Origin: Agrococcus baldri
GTDB lineage: Bacteria > Actinomycetota > Actinomycetes > Actinomycetales > Microbacteriaceae
Assembly (NCBI GenBank): GCA_900114805.1
Contig: FOZN01000001.1
Coordinates: 310,001 to 374,000, forward strand
Direction of reading: 5' to 3'
Length of the DNA: 64,000 bases
This document shows positions 55,445-64,000 of this stretch, one piece after another; the stretch's first letter is position 1, and each line of letters opens with the position of its first letter. A program made the position numbers and the translations under genes. A model generated the notes under the pieces. The model was given only the letters and a program-made list of their open reading frames with translations. It searched no databases and had not been told where the DNA came from.

Positions 55445-56032
55445 CTGGAACCACTCTTTCGATGGCCATCTGAAGCAGGTTAATCTCCCCCGTGGGAGGG
55501 TCCCGCAGCCAGTATCGATAAGTGCGTAGTTGGCACCCAATGTAGGCACCAGGCCCACCCTGGCCGAGTGACCTGCCACCAGAAACGAGCGTCCAAGGGG
55601 CACAGTGCGCGCATCGTGGACGGCAAGAACGCTACCGTTGGTCCAACTAGGCAGCGTTGCTGACAGGAAAGCTCGATGCGTCGAGGGGACAGCGCGCCGG
55701 AAGTGCGCAACGACATCGTGCGACGCTCCCTCAATGTACGAAGAAATCGTCGGCGCGCCTCCCATACGCAGAAACTTGTCTATCGAATCGTCCTCCGACA
55801 TTGCCCGCAGCATTGCCTCGTCGTGATTTCCCCGGAGGAACACCGTCTCGGCCTGCCGGCCGGCCGCTAGGGCGATGAGAGTGTCTATGACACGGCTCGA
55901 GTCCGGCCCCCGATCAACATAGTCGCCGAGGAACACGAGCGGGACGGGAATGTTGGCTAGACGGGTCAGCATCCCCTGCAGGACATCCACTCGGCCGTGA
56001 ATGTCGCCGACGAAGGCAGCTTCGTCGGTCAC
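55427..56032 (-). CDS. PPP-type metallophosphatase
   Basis: The 201-residue phosphoesterase has all core PPP motifs: GDIHG (residues 9-13), GDYVDRG (36-42) and GNHD (68-71), with a later VAGHSARVG in place of the usual GHT. These bind two metal ions and remove phosphate from proteins or dinucleotides such as Ap4A; the substrate here is unknown. It starts with GTG inside the stop of the nucleotidyltransferase gene (GTGA), so the two are co-translated. A phosphatase paired with a nucleotidyltransferase suggests opposing or sequential modification. Confidence 0.82.
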   Translation of the reverse strand: MTDEAAFVGDIHGRVDVLQGMLTRLANIPVPLVFLGDYVDRGPDSSRVIDTLIALAAGRQAETVFLRGNHDEAMLRAMSEDDSIDKFLRMGGAPTISSYIEGASHDVVAHFRRAVPSTHRAFLSATLPSWTNGSVLAVHDARTVPLGRSFLVAGHSARVGLVPTLGANYALIDTGCGTLPRGRLTCFRWPSKEWFQSSSEA

Positions 56033-56841
56033 AGAATCACCCGTGGAATCTCGGTATATGGCCCATCCGAGTCTGTTGCAAGGAGAAGAATGGCTGCATC
56101 TGCCAACTCCGGACGATGTACAGACTCACCGACGATCAGATCCGCGATGGACTGGTATCCCAGGGACTCCGGTTCAAGAATCTCGCGGATGCGCCTGTCG
56201 AGCTCCGATAACACGGACAGAGTCGGAGGGCCCTGGACCGCCGAATGCGATGAAAGCATCGCGGCGAGAGCCGGATCGGCATCTCGCACGGCTAGCTCGG
56301 CGACTGAAAAGCATGGAGCGCCCGCTTCTATAGCCTGCATGTACTTGGCCGTACGGAGCACATAACGGGCGTGACGCACGAATGCGGGCAGCCGTGCTAG
56401 CACTTGGTCGTCTGGCAAGGTGAGCAGTCCTGCGAGCGAGCGCAGTCGAGATCGAAGTCGAGGCAAATCGACGGTATGGAAACCGCTGATAAGCGATCTC
56501 ACGCGCCCCGCGTCGTGCAGGATCACGCCGTCGCGCGCCAGGTGCATGCCAAAGATGGTTCCGGCCGCGGACTCAAGCTGAGAAAAGTCGTACGTCGACA
56601 CATTGACCCTGCCGCAGGCAACTGTCGCGGCGTGCCGATTGGCGACCACGAGCAAATCGATATCCGAGGATTCGGAAGCGTCTCCGCGAGCTTGACTGCC
56701 GTACAGGATCACGCCCAAGGCATCCGAAGGCAACGCCTGAGCGATTTCGCTAATGACCTTCGGGTCGACAGCGCGCGCGCTCAAAAGCTTCGCAACGCGG
56801 CGTGCGTCAAGGTTCGTCGCGTTCGGCAGCGAAGCAATCAC
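56029..56841 (-). CDS. MNT-type nucleotidyltransferase
   Basis: The 270-residue protein has a minimal nucleotidyltransferase core at residues about 42-66: ILYGSQARGDASESSDIDLL, giving Gly48-Ser49 and Asp60-x-Asp62, the metal-binding signature. The C-terminal 150 residues are helical (RHARYVLRTAKYMQAIEAG) and could be a HEPN-like or substrate domain. MNT enzymes act as antitoxins, AMP-transferring effectors or drug-modifying enzymes. GTG at 56841 is chosen because TACCTT (56848-56853, minus strand) lies six bases upstream, a leaderless start. First gene of a two-gene operon with the phosphatase. Confidence 0.78.
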   Translation of the reverse strand: MIASLPNATNLDARRVAKLLSARAVDPKVISEIAQALPSDALGVILYGSQARGDASESSDIDLLVVANRHAATVACGRVNVSTYDFSQLESAAGTIFGMHLARDGVILHDAGRVRSLISGFHTVDLPRLRSRLRSLAGLLTLPDDQVLARLPAFVRHARYVLRTAKYMQAIEAGAPCFSVAELAVRDADPALAAMLSSHSAVQGPPTLSVLSELDRRIREILEPESLGYQSIADLIVGESVHRPELADAAILLLATDSDGPYTEIPRVIL

Positions 56842-56903
56842 ATCGCCAAGGTATCGGAGCCGCTGCGCGGCCGCCGACGTGCCGCGCGCTGCGCGCGCCG
56901 CGC

Positions 56904-58748
<1,845 letters not shown>

Positions 58749-58775
58749 ATGGCCTCCATCATCCCGCACGCCCAG

Positions 58776-58845
58776 GATCTCAACGTCTCAGGTGGTCGTT
58801 CGGCGCATGGGGTGCGGCGAACCACCACCTGACACGTTGAGAATC
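58776..58845. repeat. Long intergenic hairpin (e)
   Basis: Arms 58776-58802 and 58818-58845 pair at about 25 positions with two mismatches and one bulge (core CTCAACGT and TCAGGTGGT). The loop contains a further CGCA/TGCG stem. It fills the gap between ispE and the ABC-F gene, both on the minus strand. Confidence 0.8.
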
Positions 58846-58852
58846 GGGCGCG

Positions 58853-59776
58853 TCAGTCGATCAGGCGGGCGCCGGGCACGGGGCCGGTCACCTTCACCGC
58901 CATCAGCTGCGCGGCCGAGAGGCTGATCTGCAGCTCGATCGCCGACTCAAGCGAGTCGCACAGGAACGCGACGGTCGGTCCCGATCCGGAGATCACGCCG
59001 GCGAGCGCGCCGGAGCGCTCCCCCAGCTCGAGCGTGCCGGCGAGGCGCGGCTTGAGCCGCAGCGCGGGCGCCTGCAGGTCGTTCTGCAGCGACTCGGCCA
59101 GCATGCCCGCATCGCCGGCCCGGAGCGCCTGCAGCACCCGCGCATCCACCGTCGGCACGTCGTGCGCGGGGGCGATGTCGGCCGCGTGCAGCGCCCGGTG
59201 CTCGTCGAGCGCCCGGTAGACGTCGGGGGTCGAGAGCCCCGCGTCGGCGTAGGCGAGCACCCAGTGGAACTGCCCCTTCGCGAGCGCGGGCGAGAGCTGG
59301 TCGCCGCGGCCGGTGCCGATGGCGGTGCCGCCGGCGAGCGCGAAGGGCACGTCGGCGCCCAGCTCGCGCGCGATCTCGTGCAGCGCCTCCCGGCCCAGGT
59401 GCAGCCCCCACAGCTCGTCGCACGCCACGAGCGTCGCGGCCGCGTCGGCCGAGCCGCCGCCCATGCCGCCGGCGATCGGCACGTGCTTCTCGATCGAGAG
59501 CGCCACGCCGCTGGTGACGCGGCCGCGGCGCGCGAGCGCCATCGCCGCGCGGATCGCCAGGTTGTCGGCCCCGGTCGAGAGGTGCTCGTGCGGGATCGGT
59601 CCCGAGAAGCGCACCGAGAAGTCGGGCGCCTCGGTCGCCTCCACGAACTCGTAGAGGCTGACGGCCTGGTACGCGGTGGCGACGTCGTGGTAGCCGTCGT
59701 CCTGCAGCGCGCCCACGCCGAGGTGCACGTTGATCTTGCCGGGCGCTTTCGCCCGCACCGCGCTGCCTCGTCCCAC
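58853..59776 (-). CDS. ispE: 4-diphosphocytidyl-2-C-methyl-D-erythritol kinase
   Basis: IspE, 307 residues, phosphorylates CDP-methylerythritol in the MEP pathway that ends with IspH. It is a GHMP kinase: [13 protein letters not shown] (residues 10-22), the ATP loop [14 protein letters not shown] (100-113) and the late [16 protein letters not shown]. Start is GTG, leaderless: TAGGTT (59783-59788, minus strand) lies six bases upstream. Confidence 0.95.
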   Translation of the reverse strand: MGRGSAVRAKAPGKINVHLGVGALQDDGYHDVATAYQAVSLYEFVEATEAPDFSVRFSGPIPHEHLSTGADNLAIRAAMALARRGRVTSGVALSIEKHVPIAGGMGGGSADAAATLVACDELWGLHLGREALHEIARELGADVPFALAGGTAIGTGRGDQLSPALAKGQFHWVLAYADAGLSTPDVYRALDEHRALHAADIAPAHDVPTVDARVLQALRAGDAGMLAESLQNDLQAPALRLKPRLAGTLELGERSGALAGVISGSGPTVAFLCDSLESAIELQISLSAAQLMAVKVTGPVPGARLID

Positions 59777-59868
59777 GCCTCAAACCTAGTGGCCGTCGAC
59801 GGCCGTTCCTGCACGGTCGCCCAACCGCTGCATCGCTCGCGCCGGCCGGGGGGCTACCGCGCACCCGC

Positions 59869-60261
59869 ATGGCGCATGCGCTCATGTTCGACGCCGACGA
59901 CCCCCTGCTGGCACGCGTGCGCGCGATCGCGCTGGCGATGCCGGGCGCGAGCGAGAAGGTCTCGCACGGCCGGCCGGCGTTCTTCACGCAGAAGGTCTTC
60001 GCCTACTACGGCGGCACCACGAAGGCCGAGCACAACGAGGGCCTGCACCCGCCGCGGCTGAGCGTGCTGCTCGAGCCCGACGAGCGGCTGGCGATGCTGG
60101 GCGAGGGCGCCATCGCGCCCGCTTACCTCGGGCCGTACGGATGGGTTGCCGTCGACCTCGGGAGCGCGACCGATTGGGTGCGCATGGGCGAGCTCATCGA
60201 CGCGAGCTTCCGCGTGACGGCGCCGAAGCGCCTGGTGGCCGAGCTGGACGCGCGGCTCTGA
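59869..60261 (+). CDS. MmcQ/YjbR family protein
   Basis: The 130-residue protein has the YjbR fold: IALAMPGASEKVSHGRPAFF, KVFAYYGG and GPYGWVAVDLGSATDWVRMGELIDASFRV. Family members bind DNA weakly in vitro and have no settled function. It stands alone on the plus strand between ispE and a minus-strand gene, with hairpin (f) just after it. No clear ribosome site precedes the ATG. Confidence 0.85.
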   Translation: MAHALMFDADDPLLARVRAIALAMPGASEKVSHGRPAFFTQKVFAYYGGTTKAEHNEGLHPPRLSVLLEPDERLAMLGEGAIAPAYLGPYGWVAVDLGSATDWVRMGELIDASFRVTAPKRLVAELDARL

Positions 60262-60275
60262 CCGCCCGAGCCGCG

Positions 60276-60334
60276 GAGATGGGTCACGATCTGCTCGATC
60301 TCGCAGCGGGACGCAGCATTTCGTGACCCATCTC
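60276..60334. repeat. Long intergenic hairpin (f)
   Basis: GAGATGGGTCACGATCTGCT (60276-60295) pairs with 60315-60334 at 18 of 20 positions. An outer AGCCGC/GCGGCT pair (60269-60274, 60343-60348) may extend it. It lies between convergent genes. Confidence 0.8.
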
Positions 60335-60371
60335 GTGCGGGAGCGGCTGCGCGAGAGGGAAGGGAGCCGTC

Positions 60372-60902
60372 TCAGCCGGCGGCGGCCTCGAAGATCGCCG
60401 CGATCTCCTCTTCCGCGGGCGCCATCGCCGCGGGGTCGGGCAGCTTCTCGAACGTCAGGTTGATGCCGGTGCCGCTCTTGCCCTGCTTCTGTGCCGCTGC
60501 GGACAGCCGGGTGCCGTCGTCGAGGCGCCACCGCACGACCGGGTAGGAGGCGGCGAGGTTTTCGCCGTGCGCGTCGCCGTGCCGCGCCTCGATCGCCGTT
60601 CGCACCGCAGCGAGCGCATCGAGCCGCTCGCCCGGCACAGTGCGGGTCTTGGAGACCACGAAGGTGCCGTCGGCCTGCTGCCCGGGCAGCCGTCCCTTGT
60701 GGGTCTGCTCGAAGTCGACCGTGATGCCCTGCGCCCACCAGCCGTCGACGCCCTGCTCGTTCACGAGCCACTCGGCGGTCGCCTTGTGCGTCCACTCGAG
60801 GGCACCGGCCTGCTCAAGCAGCGCCCGCCATGCCTCTCGCGTGCGCCCAGTGGCGGCCAGCAGCGCCTCGGCGCTCGTGCTCTTGTCTATGCGCTCGACC
60901 AT
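60372..60902 (-). CDS. DUF4287-like protein
   Basis: The 176-residue protein matches the DUF4287 type: LAATGRTREAWRALLEQAGA, then HKATAEWLVNEQGVDGWWAQGITVDFEQ. The rest resembles a SRPBCC-like second half (VVRWRLDDGTRLSAAAQKQG, INLTFEKLPD). Function unknown. Its ATG overlaps the rsmA stop by one base (TGATG), so it is co-translated with rsmA. Confidence 0.78.
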   Translation of the reverse strand: MVERIDKSTSAEALLAATGRTREAWRALLEQAGALEWTHKATAEWLVNEQGVDGWWAQGITVDFEQTHKGRLPGQQADGTFVVSKTRTVPGERLDALAAVRTAIEARHGDAHGENLAASYPVVRWRLDDGTRLSAAAQKQGKSGTGINLTFEKLPDPAAMAPAEEEIAAIFEAAAG

Positions 60903-61822
60903 CAGGGCTCCTCGGTCTCGGCAGCGGATGCGGCCTCCGCGATGCGGATGAAGTCGGGCAGCGACAGCGCCTCGCCGCGCAGCGTCGGGTCGACGCCGGC
61001 GCGCTCGAGCACCTCGGTGGCGGCGGCCGACGAGCCGTAGAGCCCCGAGAGCGCCTGCCGCAGCATCTTGCGCCGCTGCCCGAAGGCGCCGTCGATCACG
61101 GCGAAGGTGCGCCGCCGCAGCGACTCCGAGCCCATCGAGGGCCCGCGCCGGAAGCCCACCAGCACGCTGTCGACGTTCGGCACCGGCCAGAAGATCTGCC
61201 GCGACACGTCGCCCTCGAGCGACCACGGCCCCCACCAGGCGACCTTCGCCGAGGGCGAGCCGTAGGTCTTCGAGCCCGGCCGCGCGGCGAGCCGGTGGCC
61301 CACCTCCGCCTGCACCATCACGAGCACCCGCTCGATCGTCTCGAAGCGCTCGAGCAGGTGGATGAGCACCGGCACCGAGACGTTGTAGGGCAGGTTCGCC
61401 ACCACGGCCTGCGGCGCGAAGGGCAGCTCCTCGAGCGTGAGCGCATCGTGGTGCACGACCTCGAGCCGGGCATCCGGCTGCTTGCGCGCGACGGTGCGCG
61501 GCAGCAGCTCGGCGAGGCGCTGGTCGATCTCGACTGCCGCCACCCTGGCGCCCACCTCGGTCAGGCCGAGCGTGAGCGAGCCGAGACCGGGCCCGACCTC
61601 CACGACATCCAGGCCCGACACATCCGCCGTCCTGACGATGCGCCGCACGGTGTTCGCGTCGACGACGAAGTTCTGCCCCCAGCGCTTGGTGGGCGTCAGG
61701 TCGAGCTCGGCCGCCAGCGCGCGGATCTCGGTGCCGCCCAGCAGCGTCGCCGCGCTCGATCGGCCCTCCGCCGCGCGCCCGGCCGCGTCTCCCGCCGCCG
61801 CTCCTTCGATGCTCTCGCTCAC
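60902..61822 (-). CDS. rsmA: 16S rRNA dimethyladenosine transferase
   Basis: RsmA (KsgA), 306 residues, dimethylates two adenines near the 3' end of 16S rRNA. KRWGQNFVVDANTVRRIV begins the core, GPGLGS (residues 77-82) binds S-adenosylmethionine and NLPYNVSVPVL is the catalytic NLPY motif. An Ala/Gly-rich extension of about 30 residues precedes it. The start is GTG, leaderless: TAGGCT (61829-61834, minus strand), six bases upstream. It sits in the usual tatD-rsmA-ispE-ABC-F order. Confidence 0.95.
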   Translation of the reverse strand: MSESIEGAAAGDAAGRAAEGRSSAATLLGGTEIRALAAELDLTPTKRWGQNFVVDANTVRRIVRTADVSGLDVVEVGPGLGSLTLGLTEVGARVAAVEIDQRLAELLPRTVARKQPDARLEVVHHDALTLEELPFAPQAVVANLPYNVSVPVLIHLLERFETIERVLVMVQAEVGHRLAARPGSKTYGSPSAKVAWWGPWSLEGDVSRQIFWPVPNVDSVLVGFRRGPSMGSESLRRRTFAVIDGAFGQRRKMLRQALSGLYGSSAAATEVLERAGVDPTLRGEALSLPDFIRIAEAASAAETEEP

Positions 61823-61927
61823 GCGTCGAGCCTATGCTGAGCGCACCGGCAGGCGCCCCACGGCGGCGCCTGCGACGATGGTGACGCGACCGGCGAGGGC
61901 GCCGGTGGCGCTCCGAAGGAGGAACGC

Positions 61928-62881
61928 ATGCCCAGCACCACGACCCGCACGACCAGGCGGTCACGGATGCTCGCGGCCGTCGCGCTCGTGGGTGCGGCCG
62001 CGCTCGTGGCCGGCTGCGCGAGCGGCGACACCGATCCTGGCGCGACGATGGCGCCGGGGGTGACCCCGGGCGCCGAGCCTGTGCCGCTCGACGATGCGCG
62101 GCTGCCCGGCCTCGACGTCTTCGACGGCATCCAGGAGTCGGCGATCGCGGTGCGCTGGGCGACGCCGGGCGAGTCGCTCGCGGTGATTGTGGGCGGATCG
62201 GGCGCCGGTGGCGAGTGCATCGTGCAGCCGCAGGGCGCGGGCCTCGACCCGAGCGGGCCGACCATCACGGTGCGCTTCGACCCGCCGAACCCCGAGGCGA
62301 TGTGCACCATGGACTTCCGCCTGCACGGCTGGGAGCTCGTGCTGCCCGAGCCCATCGACCCCTCGGCCACCGTGCCGGTGGAGCTCGTGAACACCAGCGA
62401 CGCGGACGTCACCATCGAGGTCGAGCTCGGCCCCGACGACCTGCTCGACGCGGGCCCCACCGCCGACCCGCAGCCGAGCGAGATCCCCGACGCGGGCGAG
62501 GCGCCCGCGCCCGAAGTCATCCCCGCCGACCAGCTCGGCGCGCAGAGCAACCTGATGATCGCGGGCGGCGAACCGCTGTCGGCGCTCTGGGTGGAGCCGG
62601 GCAGGACGATCGCGGTGCTGCTGGGCGACTCCGGCACTCCCGCGTGCGTGCCGACGCCGGTCGGCGCGGTCTCGAGCGGGCCGGGTGTGATCGATGTCAC
62701 CTTCGAGCCGGCCGTGGGCACGACCTGCACGGACGACTTCGTGGTCTACGGCTGGCAGTTCACCCTGCCGGAGGCTGTCTCGGCGACCCTGCCGGTCGAG
62801 GTGCGGGTCACCGGCACCAGCGACGCCGGTCCCTTCCTCGACGTCACCGTCGCGCCCGACGACGTGCTCGAATTGCAATGA
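61928..62881 (+). CDS. Lipoprotein with two copies of an unnamed domain
   Basis: The 317-residue precursor has a lipobox (LVAGC, Cys30). The mature part contains two copies of a domain of about 100 residues. Shared pattern: a beta start with an aromatic (IAVRW / SALWV), LAVIVGGSG / IAVLLGDSG, a Cys before a Gln/Pro turn, ITVRF / IDVTF, a second Cys before DF, then GW-x-L/F-x-LPE. The copies are joined by an acidic Pro-rich linker. GGAGGA precedes the ATG. A single copy occurs in the next gene. I do not recognise the domain. Confidence 0.8.
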   Translation: MPSTTTRTTRRSRMLAAVALVGAAALVAGCASGDTDPGATMAPGVTPGAEPVPLDDARLPGLDVFDGIQESAIAVRWATPGESLAVIVGGSGAGGECIVQPQGAGLDPSGPTITVRFDPPNPEAMCTMDFRLHGWELVLPEPIDPSATVPVELVNTSDADVTIEVELGPDDLLDAGPTADPQPSEIPDAGEAPAPEVIPADQLGAQSNLMIAGGEPLSALWVEPGRTIAVLLGDSGTPACVPTPVGAVSSGPGVIDVTFEPAVGTTCTDDFVVYGWQFTLPEAVSATLPVEVRVTGTSDAGPFLDVTVAPDDVLELQ

Positions 62882-62975
62882 TCCGTCCAGGCCGCATCCA
62901 GCCCCGTCGTGCACGGTTGGCGGACGCGGAATCTCCTGTGAGCAGCACGGGCCGTCACCGAAGGAGTTGGACGTC

Positions 62976-63527
62976 ATGCGAAGGATCCTGCCCATAGCGA
63001 TCATCGGCATCGTCGCCCTTGCCGGCTGCGCGTCGGCAGGCGAGCCGGAGGAGAGCGCACCGGCCCCCGACTCGCAGACGCCCGTGCCGACGGTGACCGA
63101 GACCGTCACCCCGGAGCCCACCCAGACCTCGGAGCCGTCGCCCACCGCGGAGGCGGAGGCGCCGTACCGCCTCGAGGATGACGCGCTCGCCGCCTACAGC
63201 ATCGACGACATCCCGGGCGGTGAGCCGCTGGTGGTCTGGGCCGACGCCGACCGCACGCTCGTGCACGTGCTGGGCACCGGCAGCGGCAGCCTCAACTGCC
63301 AGCCCGCCGGCGAGTCGATCGAGGTCGACGACGGCATGCTCGAGATCGACTTCGAGTGGGAGGAGTCCGACCCGATGATGGCCTGCACCGCCGACCTGCG
63401 CGTGTTCGGCTGGGCCTTCCCCGTGGTGGGCGCCGACGACACCATCACCGAGGCGCATGTCGACGACTGGACGCAGGACGGGCAGGACTTCACCGTCGAG
63501 ATCCAGCCGATGTCCGAGACCAACTGA
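62976..63527 (+). CDS. Lipoprotein with one copy of the same domain
   Basis: The 183-residue precursor has a lipobox (LAGC, Cys18), a Thr/Pro/Glu linker and one domain like those of the preceding gene: LVVWADADRTLVHVLGTGSG, a Cys before QP, LEIDFEW, a second Cys (ACTADLRVFGWAFPV) and an acidic end. AAGGAG lies nine bases before the ATG. Adjacent position and shared cysteines indicate duplication. Confidence 0.8.
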   Translation: MRRILPIAIIGIVALAGCASAGEPEESAPAPDSQTPVPTVTETVTPEPTQTSEPSPTAEAEAPYRLEDDALAAYSIDDIPGGEPLVVWADADRTLVHVLGTGSGSLNCQPAGESIEVDDGMLEIDFEWEESDPMMACTADLRVFGWAFPVVGADDTITEAHVDDWTQDGQDFTVEIQPMSETN

Positions 63528-63565
63528 CCCCAGCCGCTGCGCCGGGGCCACGGCCGCGCCGCCTC

Positions 63566-63602
63566 GAGCCCCGCCGCCCGGCAGTCGCCGGCGGCGGGGC
63601 TC
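63566..63602. terminator. Bidirectional terminator before tatD
   Basis: GAGCCCCGCCGCC at 63566-63578 pairs with GGCGGCGGGGCTC ending at 63602 with a small bulge near the loop. It lies between convergent genes. Confidence 0.75.
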
Positions 63603-63612
63603 GTCGCTGCGG

Positions 63613-64000
63613 TCAGCCCCAGCTGCCGTAGGCGCGCAGGGTGTTCTCGGCCGTCTCGGCGGCCAGCTGATCGGCCTCGACGCCCAGCCGCTCGGCCATG
63701 AAGCGCACGGTGAGCGGCGTCAGGTAGGGGCTGTTCGGGCGGCCGCGGAACGGCGCGGGGGTCAGGAACGGCGCATCCGTCTCGACCAGGATGCGGCTGC
63801 GGTCGGCCACCTGCAGCGCCGCGTGCAGGTTCTTCGCGTTCGAGAAGGTGACGGTGCCGGCGAAGGAGAGGTACCAGCCGTGCTCGGCGGCGATGCGTGC
63901 CAGGTGCTCGTCGCCCGAGAAGCAGTGGAAGACGGTCGTCTCGGGCGCGCCCACCCGCAGCAGCGTCTCGACCACCTCGTCGTGCGCGTCGCGGTCGTGG
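63613..64000 (-). CDS. tatD: TatD family metal-dependent DNase, partial
   Basis: Only the C-terminal 129 residues are in the window; the gene continues past the right edge. HCFSGDEHLARIAAEHGWYLSF and ILVETDAPFLTPAPFRGRPNSP are the metal-binding His and Asp segments of TatD enzymes, and the ending LAAETAENTLRAYG is typical. TatD acts as a 3'-5' exonuclease in DNA repair or apoptosis-like degradation. Its place upstream of rsmA is conserved. Confidence 0.93.
   Translation of the reverse strand, partial: HDRDAHDEVVETLLRVGAPETTVFHCFSGDEHLARIAAEHGWYLSFAGTVTFSNAKNLHAALQVADRSRILVETDAPFLTPAPFRGRPNSPYLTPLTVRFMAERLGVEADQLAAETAENTLRAYGSWG

Overview
The window comes from a high-GC actinobacterium. Gene order points to the Microbacteriaceae; an Agrococcus-like genus is only a guess. 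Two conserved actinobacterial blocks anchor it: ispH/xseA/xseB/DUF4245-type gene/fumC next to glpX and fba (about 4-17 kb), and mtrA-mtrB-lpqB-comF-hpf-secA (45-53.7 kb), followed by ABC-F, ispE, rsmA and tatD (56.9-64 kb). Many genes start with a TANNNT hexamer 6-7 bases before ATG or GTG, the leaderless arrangement usual in this phylum. No tRNA, rRNA, CRISPR array, integrase or transposase gene was seen.

Layout. 0.2-7.8 kb: an unknown gene, a broken ABC exporter, an ArsR/SRPBCC pair, a multi-pass acyltransferase-like protein, glpX, a stand-alone DhaL-like protein, an orphan ribbon-helix-helix protein, fba and a very acidic protein. 7.8-12.8 kb: an island with visibly lower GC, framed by a 573-bp direct duplication of the 3' part of ispH. 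It carries a small secreted two-cysteine peptide, a lipoprotein, a peptidoglycan-binding-type adaptor, an ABC ATPase and an ABC permease, and reads as a bacteriocin-like export and immunity locus. 13.4-17.1 kb: xseA, xseB, a membrane-anchored protein and fumC. 17.1-25.6 kb: a catabolic cluster of hydantoinase A/B, an FAD amine oxidase-like enzyme and an APC permease, with a regulator that fuses a LuxR-type HTH to a substrate-binding-protein fold. An 18-bp near-palindrome occurs at both promoters of this cluster.

25.8-32.8 kb: a prolyl oligopeptidase with two paralogous TPR proteins, a MetE-like zinc protein, and a TetR regulator controlling a divergent DrrAB-type ABC exporter through two operator copies. 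32.8-36.4 kb: the metQ-metN-metI methionine importer, a 14-bp tandem repeat array and a type IV prepilin peptidase. 36.5-39.4 kb: a DUF4397 surface protein, a class F-like sortase, and an ECF sigma/anti-sigma pair. 39.4-45 kb: a winged-helix protein, a PhoH-like PIN/ATPase, uppS, a hemolysin III family protein and a secreted trypsin-like protease. 45-53.7 kb: the secA to mtrA block.

53.8-56.8 kb: a second lower-GC cassette between mtrA and the ABC-F gene. It contains a DUF4062-like plus TPR protein, a PPP-type phosphatase and an MNT-type nucleotidyltransferase, and looks like a defence or signalling module. 56.9-64 kb: ABC-F, ispE, a YjbR-like protein, a DUF4287-like protein, rsmA, two lipoproteins sharing an unnamed repeated domain, and the start of tatD.

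Six intergenic gaps hold long imperfect hairpins of 14-25 paired bases per arm. Two of them are clearly related to each other. Ordinary GC-rich terminators follow fba, fumC, glpX, hpf, the APC permease and others.
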